A stretch of DNA of 32,077 bases from Oppiella nova (Eukaryota > Arthropoda > Arachnida > Sarcoptiformes > Oppiidae): contig CAJPVJ010000087.1 of the NCBI GenBank assembly GCA_905397405.1, positions 10,909 to 42,985 of the forward strand. The letters run 5' to 3'. Below are positions 1 through 20,524 of the stretch, one piece after another. Every line of letters starts with the position of its first letter. Positions within the stretch are counted from its first letter, which is position 1. Below the pieces are notes generated by a model, which was not told the DNA's origin, made no database searches, and saw only the letters and a list, made by a program, of their open reading frames with translations. The position numbers and the translations under genes were made by a program.

Positions 1-66
1 AATATTTGTATTTTATAATATAAGTTAATATAATATAAGCAAATCTATAAATAGTTAAAAATTGAG

Positions 67-10222
<10,156 letters not shown>

Positions 10223-10915
10223 AATAAGAGCACATTCTCATGAATGTCCGACTCGTAAAAGTGATGATCTTTAGCACTGTTGGCTACAAAACTCAAAAAC
10301 TTAGACATAGTTTGCTTGTATTTCATAGAATTTCTCATTAGAAAGTGTTTGCAAACTCATAGTTAACCACCAGTTCTCCAGTGATGAACAAAACGGTATG
10401 AGTTGTGACTCAATAATAGCGCTCAACTCACAGCCCAATCGATCTGATAATACATACAGCGCTCACTGACACAGAATCGATGAGGGATTGTGAGCACAGG
10501 GAGCCCATAGATATACACTCGCAGTGATGCTGCCGATAGAGTAGTGACTCCTAATGATCCTCTTTTTAGGTTCTCTTTAGACAAAATATTTTTCCAAAAC
10601 TTTTTGTTTTCAATTTAGTTTTAAAATGTTTATGATAAATATGTTGTAAAGTTTACAATGTAAACCACAACTACTAAAATTCGAGTACATACAGTACATC
10701 AAAATTAAATTATGATAAAAGTACCGCATATATTTTGTGATTATATTAGTTGTAATATATTTGTTTTGTTTTATATTCACGTAAAAATTCTACTATTAAG
10801 CGATTAGTGTTGAACGATAAGACTTTAATGAATACATTATTTTAAATATAAAGCAAAATATATTTTATAAAATTAACATTTAGTTTTTAAAATACATCCT
10901 AGCTAACAATTAGAT
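10223..10915. promoter_or_regulatory. TMEM151 5' flank and DPH4 3' flank
   Basis: This region lies upstream of the TMEM151 start and downstream of the DPH4 stop, both on the minus strand. The half next to TMEM151 is less AT-rich and contains AGCGCTCA twice (10418-10425, 10458-10465) and AGCACAGGGAG (10493-10503), words that recur in other upstream regions of the window. The half next to DPH4 is AT-rich with no visible gene. The transcription start cannot be fixed from sequence alone. Confidence 0.5.
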
Positions 10916-11536
10916 TCAAAATTTTAATTTAACAGAAAGCGAACACGAATTACAATCAATTATCAAACAGTTTGTCGTCTTTTGGTTCATATGAAGAGAT
11001 AAGTCATGGGTTGAGACCTCATAGGATCCGCCACAACGACATCCATATGAATACATATCTGACAATACAATCAATTCATTCATTTAATCATTGTTTCAGT
11101 TTTGGTTTGTTTCCATATTTACCACAATTCAGTGTCAAATCACTTATAGAGAGCTCTTCATTGATAATACAATTATCGCTTCTATTGTCTGCAAACATAC
11201 CATTAAAATGCAAATCAATTCAAACCAAACACCAAATCAATTACCGATGAGTTGACAGTCGTATTGACGACGACTTAAATCGTTGTCCAATACTTTGACG
11301 GCTCTATCGATACGATGGAAGTCTTCGCACGAAGTCATGGACTCAGTCTTATCCGGATGTGTCTAATGATCAATAAATTGGACACAATTTAGTCAACAAG
11401 TCCACGATTGTCTCTAAATTATCACTAATCATACCATAAGAGCTAATTTCTTGTACTGTTTTCGGATCTCTTGTTTGGACGCCTTTTCATCGCAATGAAG
11501 GACTGAATAATGAGTTGACATCTCTTCGGATGACAT
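10916..11536 (-). CDS. DNAJC24: DPH4-type J-protein with CSL zinc finger (diphthamide synthesis)
   Basis: Four exons, 11435-11536, 11245-11362, 11123-11188 and 10916-11058, join in phase to 142 residues (human about 149). Residues 8-70 form a J domain (HYSVLHCDEKASKQEIRKQY, then THPDK with the HPD triad at 36-38, then a DFHRIDRAVKVLDND helix). The C-terminal half has the CSL zinc-binding pairs: C102-x-C104 (GCRCGG) and C131-x2-C134 (DCNSC). In this family the CSL finger binds iron or zinc and serves the first, radical-SAM step of diphthamide formation on elongation factor 2. The third exon (66 nt) is weakly conserved in sequence, but its acidic IINEELSISD fits the family's spacer and keeps phase. 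The gene shares a 423-bp upstream region with mL43. Confidence 0.92.
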
Positions 11537-11959
11537 CTTCAACGGTTCACTAGTCCTCAGATGGTGTCCAATATATCACTCAAAACACCATTCAATCAAA
11601 AGTGCAATCATTTACTAAACACTCATTCAATGCAAACCATTCACTCATACTGTAAAAGACGTCAACTTTTGACATCTCTTTGTATTTTATAAACACTTCA
11701 TTTGAATGCAAATTAATATAGTTTTTGAATATTTATTCAATTTATAAATTATCTGAACATTAAATGCAATGAATTAATGCTTTTAATTAAATTAAATCCA
11801 ATTTTGTATGAATTAACAAATGGACGTAATTTGTATGAAATGAGTGTTTGTTTATAAACGGGAAACACATGTCGTTTGAAAACATTGCATGAAATGATCA
11901 TTTGGTCCACAATTTGGTGGTCATTATTGGATTACAGTTACAACTGATCACTGGTGACA
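11537..11959. promoter_or_regulatory. Divergent promoter region, DPH4 and mL43
   Basis: This 423-bp interval separates two opposite start codons, so it must contain both promoters and 5' UTRs. It is AT-rich and contains several ATTCA/TGAAT and TGCAA words. No TATA box or coding frame stands out. Confidence 0.7.
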
Positions 11960-12603
11960 ATGGTGAAGCTCCTGGAGCTTTCAAAATTCAGTTTAGACCG
12001 CTTTATAGTCAACAATCCGGCCCTTCCTGTCGACTTTATTAGGAACGCCTACTATAACGGCATCGGAAGGTATGACCACTTGATTGACACGAATTGGTGT
12101 CCAGTGTCTAATGCCATGATCTGATCCACCCCTTCAGACACGTGTGTCAACTGCAGAGGATTACAGTGAAGTTCTGTAAGAACAGTACGGATGCGAAGGG
12201 TGTCCGACAGTTCATTGAGACAGATCTGGTGGACTGGAGCCGACACAACCCCGGAGTAGTCGTGTATCTCAAGCCCCGAAGACACCGGACGCCAGTCATT
12301 GTCACCGAATACCTCAATGGTATGAGTCATTGGATGTCTATCCGACGGTTCAGTAGCCTTGAGATCCAGTGGTGGTTGGAGTTCCTGAAGGACCGGTCGG
12401 GCTATGAGTTGTCGCAACTGATGAGTCCCGTGAATGTGATCCTACCGTCAGTTCAGGGGCCGTGGCATCCGTTCCTCAACCGCCCGACAGCTCTCAATGT
12501 GAGCCAATTCCCCAACAAAGACAGGGGAGACTACATCCCCGATAAGCCCACAGCCTCTCAACAACTCTTGCAAATGGCTAAAGAGATCAATACTTCTCAA
12601 TAG
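11960..12603 (+). CDS. MRPL43: Mitochondrial large-subunit ribosomal protein mL43
   Basis: Exon 1 (11960-12069) and exon 2 (12138-12603) join across a 68-bp GT-AG intron to give 191 residues. The reading frame runs GIGR-HVCQLQRITVKFCKN, matching the family's GLGRYVQQLQR core, then TDLVDWSRHNPGVVVYLKPR, RHRTPVIVTEYLNG and WWLEFL. This is the thioredoxin-like L51/S25/CI-B8 fold shared by mL43. The start gives a short N-terminus (MVKLLELSKFSLDRFI) consistent with a mitochondrial protein. An antisense open frame (12052-12417) is a shadow of this gene. The C-terminal extension, KDRGDYIPDKPTASQQLLQM, resembles the tail of other animal mL43 proteins. Confidence 0.95.
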
Positions 12604-13009
12604 AAAAGCATTTTTATTATACAATAGTTTTTACATTAATATCAATATTAAGATTAGGTTTCATTACAAAATTGATTGAATTGTCATTAAATTAATGACT
12701 CATTAATGGATGCATTATTATTATTAACAGCTATTACAGTAAAATATGTGTAATTTAATCATTTGGCGCATCATTTATTTGTCAAAATATGCTAAGTGTT
12801 TGGATAACAAGACTATAAAAACTTGATTTCAAATAATTTACTAACATTGGTATGAAAAACATATATAATATATAACTAAATACAGTATATAAAGAGATCA
12901 ATAGATTTATATTAATATTAATAATTAAGTGGCAAATGATTATAGAAAATATAAAATAATATTCAATTTCGGTATTAGATTACAATACAAGTAAAAATCA
13001 ATATCGATG
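12604..13009. other. Convergent 3' flanks of mL43 and PRDM10
   Basis: This 406-bp, very AT-rich spacer lies between the stop codons of two converging genes. An ATTAAA on the plus strand near 12688 and a minus-strand AATAAA near 12775 are possible poly(A) signals, so the two 3' UTRs may overlap. No gene is seen. Confidence 0.55.
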
Positions 13010-16000
13010 TCACACTTCAGTGATTTGTTCGCAGACTTCACTCCAATTGTGGTCATCGTCTGAGGGCTGAGTAGTGATGATAAGAGTGGCGCCGCCCTCG
13101 CCCTTAGTGGCTGTCAGTTCGGACATGGCTTGAGTCAAGAGGTCACCAGAGCTGCCCTGAAGTAGTTCTTGGAGATCAGCGCTCGATGTGTTTGATTGCG
13201 ACAAATCGTTATTCATTGTCGCAGTTATAATGCTATTGAGATTTTCTAATATTGTTATCAAATTAGTGGTCGTTCCCAATGAGACGGTCGACTGATTGGG
13301 GTTTTGAGCGGCCATTATGTTTGGCGTTTGGGTTATGGTCTGTGAGGTGATTGCCTGACTCATGATTGGGGTGGAGGTCATGGCGACAGTGCGTTGTCGG
13401 GTGCGGGCGTTGGTGTTGATGATAGCCATCTGTTCAGGGTGCTTTTTGCGTTGGTGTTGAAGTAGTTTTGCTTTACTGGCGTACTGTTTGTGACACCAGT
13501 CGCAGTAGTGGGGGTGTGTTGTTATACTGCCTACCGTTGCGCTGTATGTGGGGTTCGGGATCCCAGGTATCACTGGTATGCCTCCCTTATGCCGGTTAGA
13601 TAGTGGAAGCGATTTGCCTGAACATACAGATTTTGGTTATCAATTTGATCTATCATTCATACAAGTATATCACACATACCCGGATGATTCTTCATGATAT
13701 GAGCTTTCCGTTTGGAACTGGATTTATATATTTTGTCACAATATTGACAGTAATAATCACGGGTTGTCTAAAATATCGTTTCAAAAAACCTTGAGTATAT
13801 TTATGATAAATAGTTTTAACATTTTTTATTACCTTAAGTATTGGTAGATTAAGCTCAGGCACAGAATCTGGAGGTATATCCGGATGTCTTTTAGCCAAAT
13901 GGTTGACAAGCATTCCCCGGCGCTTAAACCCTATGGTCAGGTAAGACATTACATAAATTAAATAGAATATTCATTGAACCATACATACCAAGCAAACAAG
14001 TGTGACATTTATATATGAATCGGTGGTAATCGGTTGGCGACACTTTTGGCACAAACTTCTTGTGCTGTAGACTCAACTGTTGCGCCTGTTTTGCCGCTTG
14101 TTTGGCTATTTTCAAAACAACCGGTAAGTGAATCGACATTGAAAACAAATATATTTAAACATGACTTACCGGCGAGTTTAGCCTCCCTGTCGGGCGCATG
14201 CATTCTCTGCATGTGTTCCTTCAACTTATCCTTCCTTTTGAATTGTTTGCCACAATTGGCGCACAAGAACTCTCTGTGATCGCTGTGTCTTAACATATGT
14301 AACTTCAATTTGTCGGGACGAGGGAACACCTAATCACATACATTGTTAGCTTTGTATTGTCAATATAATTTGGTTTGCACTTACTTTTTCGCATTGAGTG
14401 CACGGGTATTGTTTGTCTGAATGAAAAGCGCGGATATGTTTTCTAACGGCTGAGAACTCGTCAAATCCTTTTGAACAGTTAGGACAAGTAAACTGTCCGG
14501 TGATGGGGTGGGCGTGCGATACGATGTGGTCTTTCCTTAGTTGTGTCGAATCAAACCATAGCTTACATATAACACAATCATATCTTCGGGGCTGATCTTT
14601 AGGAGTACTAATGGTATATAAAAACAATTATAACAATTAATACCTAAACGGATACAAAAAAAACAGTGATTCGAGTAAAACCTGTGAACTTTGAGATGAC
14701 ACGAAAGGGCAGAGTTATTAAGAAATCGTTTCTGACAGATATCACAGGCCAGGGGTTTGACTTGTTCGTCGCTCGAGTGTACGATCGCGTGTCTTATAAG
14801 ACGATCATCTGTTGTGAAACATTTATAACACTCGTGACAACGAAACGGTTTATTCGAGTTGTTGTTTGGAGTCTTGGGGGCACTCTTTCGGGCCACAGTC
14901 AGACTCGTCGGCGGTTTCATGTCGTTTGCGTTGCTTTTCTTAGGGGTTGCTTCCGATGCTTTAAAACTCACATTTTGTTCGTTACTTTCCGTCAGATTTA
15001 AGGCCGTCTTCTTATTAACGGCCACTTTCTGATGTTTCTTCGCGTGTCTGTTCCGGTTGTAGACGTGACTGAAAGACATACCACAGACGGGACACTTGTA
15101 TTTCTTTTCGCCCGAATGCATGATCTGATGTCTTCGCAAACTATAAAACCGTGGGAACACCTTCTGACAGGTCTCGCACTGGTATTTGGGTTGAGATGAG
15201 CTCTCCTTTGTCTGACCGGAAGCGCCGTTAGTATCGGTTTGACTGCCGCTCTGTTGGGTCTCTTGTTTTTGTTGCTGTTGTTGTTGTTGGAGCTGTTGCT
15301 GTGTTTTTGCGATTTTATTTCTTAACTTATGGCCACCTGTGGCCACAATATCGATAGCATTTGGGGCACTTTTATGGGGGATATTTTCGGCGGGCATTTG
15401 TTCGTCAACTTCTTGTATGAATAGAGTCCTCGGCTCTAATACCTTGAGATTAAACTTCTCGGCGTATTCTCTCGAATACCACACTTTAAGCTCTTCTCTC
15501 GCATATATGGCTCGTGTGGTCAGAAAGAAGAACTTGATTTCGATTTCATTGCCCGAAACGTTTTCTTTACTGATCAGCGATAGGTTCTGCTCCTCGAAAG
15601 TATTGGCCGAACGAACAAATTTCATCCAATTTGACTGATTCTCATCGCTTTGGTCTAAAATCAATGTCTCGGTTATGAAAATCATTAGATTGTGATTAAA
15701 GTTGTGCACATTTGAGTGATTGTGTCCAACGATCACACCCTCGACGGGACCAAATTGAGTCCTCTTTGGGATTGTTTTCTTCGCGAATACACCCAAAACA
15801 GAGACAGAATTTTCTGGTTCTTCGATATACAGATATTCGGCGGGTAATGAAGCTCTGGCTCTACTAAGAACTGGCAGATCACTGATGACATGTTCTTGAG
15901 GTGTTTCCATCTCCACTCCGACAACAACGTTGGAGTTGTGCTGAACCGACTCCTCCATGGGTTGGACGCACTGATCCATCTGTGGCTGTAATACAGGCAT

Positions 16001-16880
16001 TGAATTGTCGGCATTTTGATGCATATAATGGGTTTGCAGTAAATGATGAGAATCTGTGGTTTGCATCGATACTAATGACTGAATGGCTATCTTATCGATG
16101 GGTTCTTGATATGCATGCATTGGCTGGACGTAACTGAGCTGATGTCCAGCACTGGTAGTGGAGTCGACGGCCTCACTATTGCAGTCAAAGATCATGTCCT
16201 GTCGGCACATATTTGCGGCCGAAGTAGAGCTGACTAACGTTGAGTTCATGGACGCCGTCTGTTCCTGTTTTATAAGATTCTCGATTACGTTGTCATGAAA
16301 TACATTGTTTTGCATGAGTTGTGAGTCTTCGCTGTCCAACTGACCACTCGTCGACTCCACGTGAATGACATCGTTTTGGACACTATTGGCGTCCAATATG
16401 TTTGTCTCGAAGTGGTGTGAACTGCAACTACTGCTCACGAGTGGTGAATAGGCGTAAAACTGTTGCAAATTGTGGTGCAGTTGTTGTCCACTCTCTGAAG
16501 AACTTCCCGCCTGTTCTGACGTCGATTCGGCCGCATATTTCTGGGCCAACATGTGTTTGAATGGCTGTTCAATACATAACCATTAGATAAGTGACTATTA
16601 ATACAATTATCTGTTAATGACCTGTTGATGGTTGTTATGATTGTGATTATGATTGTGTTGTGTCGAGGAAACCACATTCTGGTCGACCGTATTTGAGGTC
16701 AAGTGATGCATATATTGGCTCGAACTCGAGGCAGACGTGAGCTATGGTTCACAATAGTTATCATCAGAATATTCTTAGCGGACATCCAATGAATGGCTAA
16801 TTAATTACCTCATCGTTAGCATAGATATTGTCCTCTTGGAGAGCACCGGATGACGAGGGCGTCGGTGATGAGGACATCAT
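13010..16880 (-). CDS. PRDM10: PRDM10 transcription factor (PR domain, 11 C2H2 fingers)
   Basis: Nine coding exons (16809-16880, 16622-16741, 14682-16564, 14385-14607, 14170-14329, 13989-14105, 13833-13930, 13680-13767, 13010-13617) join in phase to 1122 residues; human PRDM10 is about 1150. The PR/SET domain lies at about 300-436: [36 protein letters not shown] and [16 protein letters not shown]. Eleven C2H2 fingers follow, starting at about 525, 553, 638, 669, 700, 730, 759, 787, 851, 896 and 958. Fingers 5-11 and their linkers are almost colinear with human PRDM10 ([63 protein letters not shown]). A glutamine tract sits at about 485-500. Differences: the cysteine-rich knuckle before the PR domain is absent, and two fingers instead of one stand just after it. 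It is a nuclear DNA-binding regulator. The two adjacent ATGs at the start make residue 1 or 2 uncertain. Confidence 0.96.
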
Positions 16881-19044
16881 TTATACTTTACAGACAAATA
16901 ACATATAATTAAATCTCACTTTTATTTCGCATTCAAAACTTATTAAACATTTTGACAAGTTTTCGTCAATGAAATTATAAGCTAGGAACATTTTGTTTGT
17001 CCAAATCAGTACTATTATGTGTATTTTAAATTCACACTCATTTGTTGGACAATTTGCTCGTAAATATTATAATTAAAAATCAATTAGTGTTGAGTAATAA
17101 TGGGGACAATAATCTGCAAAATAGGCTCAAAACTAAGTGTTCATACATTTCCTCAAAGACATCGACACTTCTGAACATATTTACACTTTTATCTCAAACC
17201 ATATTAGACTGCATAATAAGTTTCGATTAAATCAATTGACGGAAATGCACCCTGGTATTATGTTCATTTTCTAAAAATCTTTATTTAATAACTATTATTA
17301 TGAATATAAGCTAATATCGCCGATGTATGTAATTATCAGTAAATATAATGATGGTAAAATAATTTTTCTAAAATATCAACTCATATGCCATTTGTTTGCC
17401 AGTTCTTTGACTGATCGGACATTTGTTTAGCAAATATTATGAATATCTAATAAAAGTTAATTGAATCAAAAATTAATTAAAAACTGATTAACAGGTAAAA
17501 TGTGGGAATAAATCGATAATAAGTTGTGTATAGATTTGTGCCATAAATGTATGAATGAATGCATTGCTATTCATATGACATGTATGCCATCATATGATTG
17601 ACAACCATACGAACAATTGGTGTTCAATTGGATGAGGGATTAGTGGATGAAGTGATGGTTTGGGATGTAGTGAGACATGAATGAGAGTACAAATGAGTGG
17701 CTATTAGACAGAGTTTGGATGTATTGCGATATGAATGGAGTGGTGGTTAGGCCTAACTCTAAGCACAGGGAGAATCTATGTGTTGGGTATGGGTTGGGGA
17801 GCAGTATATGAGCGCTCATTACCAGACACTGAGGACCACAACCAAAATGTTGGGCACAGGGAGGCACCTCGCACCTCCACCCTCGCTATATGGGCTCATT
17901 GGGGCACAAATATGCAATGAATGGTCATGTCTTACCTGTGATTGTCAGTCAATATTCACATGAATGTCATAATCGACACAATTATATAATATGAGAGCAA
18001 ACAGTGTTAGAGTAGTGTCTCGCGTAAGGCGAGTCTCCCCTCTCTGTCGAGAATATGGTGGACTCATAGCATAGATAAGCATAGATAGGCGCTCACAGCA
18101 CCTATACGAAAGGCATAGGCACTACAGTACTGTCAATAGCAATGCACTTTTCGCACAGCCTGTCTCAGCTCAGTTCATTCAGCACAGCCAATACATACAC
18201 AACCAGTGATCCATAGTCTACCTACCCTTCAATGCCATGTCTGAGAGCAGTCACTTGTGTTTTGCCATACATTTAACTCTTGTTAGAAACTTTCACAATT
18301 AGATCCAATGTCTGTTTACTTCGCCACACAATCACCCAATCATATAAAAATACAATAGTTTTAACGATAATTACATAAATAACACATTCACAGCAATTGT
18401 TTAAAAAACTTTTATTTTTATGCTTAAATCAATTTTCAAGTCAATTCTTTATGTCCAGAATTCATTTGTTTTGTGAATACAGTCTAAATGTTCACAATCA
18501 ATTAATCAATTATTATTCAAATATTATTAACAAATTATTACATAATTTATTTGATTATTAATTTGACACAAAATCAAAAATAATACAAGACTTAACGCGA
18601 TTAGGATTAAGTCCGAAAATGAATTTATGGTATTTTGTAATGAATTGGGAAATAAAAAATAAAATTATAATATACTGTATATAAAATAAAACAATAGAGT
18701 GAGTGATAAATAGGTTGTTTTGCGTATGAGTATTGACTTAATTATAGTTTATATGATTTTAAATGATTTGATAACAGAATTTAGTCAATGATTGCTTAAA
18801 TAGGATTTAAGTTTAAGTCTAAATTTCACACTTTATTGCCGTCGGGTTTACGAGTTTGAGTGAAAACAAAAAATTAATATTCTTTAAAGTCTGCAATTGT
18901 TTTGCGTATAAATGCAAGAGAAGTGTGAATCAATTGATTGATATTAAGTTAATGTTATTTTTATCGACTCTTATATACATTGAAAATAATGGCTTTTATA
19001 TTGACTATAACTTAATGTTTCGAAATTAAAGGCATTCCGAGCCC
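16881..19044. promoter_or_regulatory. PRDM10 upstream region and PKNOX 3' flank
   Basis: No gene is recognised in these 2.2 kb. The part at about 17640-18200 is markedly less AT-rich and is the likely PRDM10 promoter or a non-coding first exon. It holds AGCACAGGGAG (17762-17772) and a near copy at 17853-17863, AGCGCTCA (17811-17818) with a near copy at 18088-18095, a perfect tandem decamer AGCATAGATA x2 (18068-18087), and a CTCGC/GCGAG mini-hairpin near 18018-18032. Overlapping open frames on both strands near 17640-17960 have no family resemblance and are probably chance. The interval at 18300-19044 is AT-rich and probably the PKNOX 3' UTR and spacer. Confidence 0.5.
18068..18087. repeat. 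Tandem decamer AGCATAGATA x2
   Basis: Two perfect head-to-tail copies of a 10-bp unit lie in the presumed PRDM10 upstream region. There is no clear function; a paired transcription-factor site or chance slippage are both possible. Confidence 0.7.
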
Positions 19045-20524
19045 TCATTTGGTTGATTCGCTTTGAGAGAGACCTTGTATTGCATTAGCTATCGATTGGG
19101 GCCAAAACCGTTGCATAGAATTACTTGTCTTCAACTTCTTGGAGGCAGAACTCTTGGCCGCACTCTTGGATGTGCTCTGACTGGAGTTGCTCTGAGTGTC
19201 GCCCATCGAGTTGGCCGTGTCTAACATGGGCTGAAGTATCCTCCGGCGCGCGTTTATGAACCAATTGTTCACCTGAAGTAATGTGAGATTCGTTTGCGAC
19301 GCTATCGCCCGCTTCTCGTCCTCCGTCGGGTACGGGTGCTGTCAAGCAATGCATGCACTCATTAGCACACAATCTAAGTGCAAAGTAATCAATAATTACC
19401 ACAATGTGTTGGAAGAGCCAGGACCTCATGATAGAAGTGGCCTGTTTTGGCAACACACCCCTCTTCTGCTGCTTCTTTTTGCTGCCATTGCTGTGATTGG
19501 ATCCCAAGTCGTCGCTCATGTCGTCATCATTACTACTATCTCCTCGATTCATATGATGTGACTTATGGTTTAGATTAGTATTGTGTTTATTGTTTGAATT
19601 CTTATGATTTGTGCCGATTTGTGAGATGGGAGTCGAGCCATGAATTTGCTGCTGACTTGAGTTCATTTGAATGGGTTGTGCGACTAATCCCTGTGCCGTC
19701 TGAACCATTTGGTACACTGTCTGAGGCGTTGGATTTGAGGCGAATGTTGTGGTCGATGGGGAGGTCAGAGGGAAGTCATCGGACTCTGCGTCCGAAGAAC
19801 ATGAGGAGCCATCGAATAATGAATTGGCACTCGAATCGTTGCCGGAGTTGACCCCCACACAGGAGGTGCCCCTCAATAAGTTCTCAGAACTCATTTTTGT
19901 GCGCAAACAAGCTGTTCAAATAAATGCCATCATTATTAGTATTATAAAAGTATTTCTAGTAATCAATTCAATACTTACTAATATATCGCTGACAAAAGTC
20001 TTTTGCTAATTCCGACACTTTTTCCAACTCTAATAAATGAATTCTAAGCACTTGTATGGCTTTTATCATAAGAGTGTCCACTTCGGGGTCATCGCTGAGA
20101 AATGGTTTGCCGTCTCTCTGTTGGTGTTCAACAAACGCAAGGATTTCCGCGTTAAACGAAGAATTGGTTGAATTGGATGTCTGTGTGTTGAGCGTTGAGG
20201 TCATGCTCTCGCACTTCTCCAACAACAAGGCCAACAACGGGAAGAGTGGGTGCTATAGGGGTGACCAGTGGTTAGTAAATGTGCGAAATGGTAGATCTAT
20301 TAGAGCCATACCTTATACACGGCTTTCTTGTCCTCTTCAAACTGGTGTTTAGAGACGGCAACCGTCGGCTCCTCTTCCACTATAGGCTCATCCGTTATGT
20401 CGTTATCATTGCATTTTTTGGGCGAACTCTTTGGCGCCGATTCCGCATAAATCTCTGTTTTGACTACATTTTCATCCTCTTCCTCATCGGTCACAGATGT
20501 GGACGAATCGGAGTTATGGTCCAT
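19045..20524 (-). CDS. PKNOX: PKNOX/Prep-class TALE homeodomain protein
   Basis: Exons 20312-20524, 19979-20252, 19400-19911 and 19045-19338 join to 430 residues (human PKNOX1 is 436). The Meis/PBC-interaction domain begins right after exon 1 ([19 protein letters not shown]) and includes [37 protein letters not shown] and RYI-TCLRTKM. The homeodomain is at about 306-371, with the three-residue loop extension HPYP (334-337) and recognition helix WFINARRR (359-366, isoleucine at the TALE position 50). The downstream QRFWPQSIA motif is diagnostic for PKNOX rather than Meis/Hth. It is expected to partner with PBC proteins such as Extradenticle and act in the nucleus. The start ATG follows an in-frame TGA 24 nt upstream. 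A long Ser/Asn/His-rich linker separates the two domains. Confidence 0.96.

Noticed and set aside
12052-12417. 121-codon open frame antisense to mL43
   Set aside because: It is a mirror of the conserved mL43 exon, shows no family motif and overlaps its coding strand completely.
17640-17963. Overlapping open frames on both strands in a less AT-rich region
   Set aside because: No conserved motif, no in-phase neighbouring exons, and frames on both strands at once suggest composition. More likely PRDM10 upstream or 5' UTR sequence.
19121-19340. Continuation of the long PKNOX exon 3 frame past the donor at 19399
   Set aside because: The frame after residue HIV is intron and then the wrong phase of exon 4; the correct phase gives the TALE homeodomain HPYP...WFINARRR.
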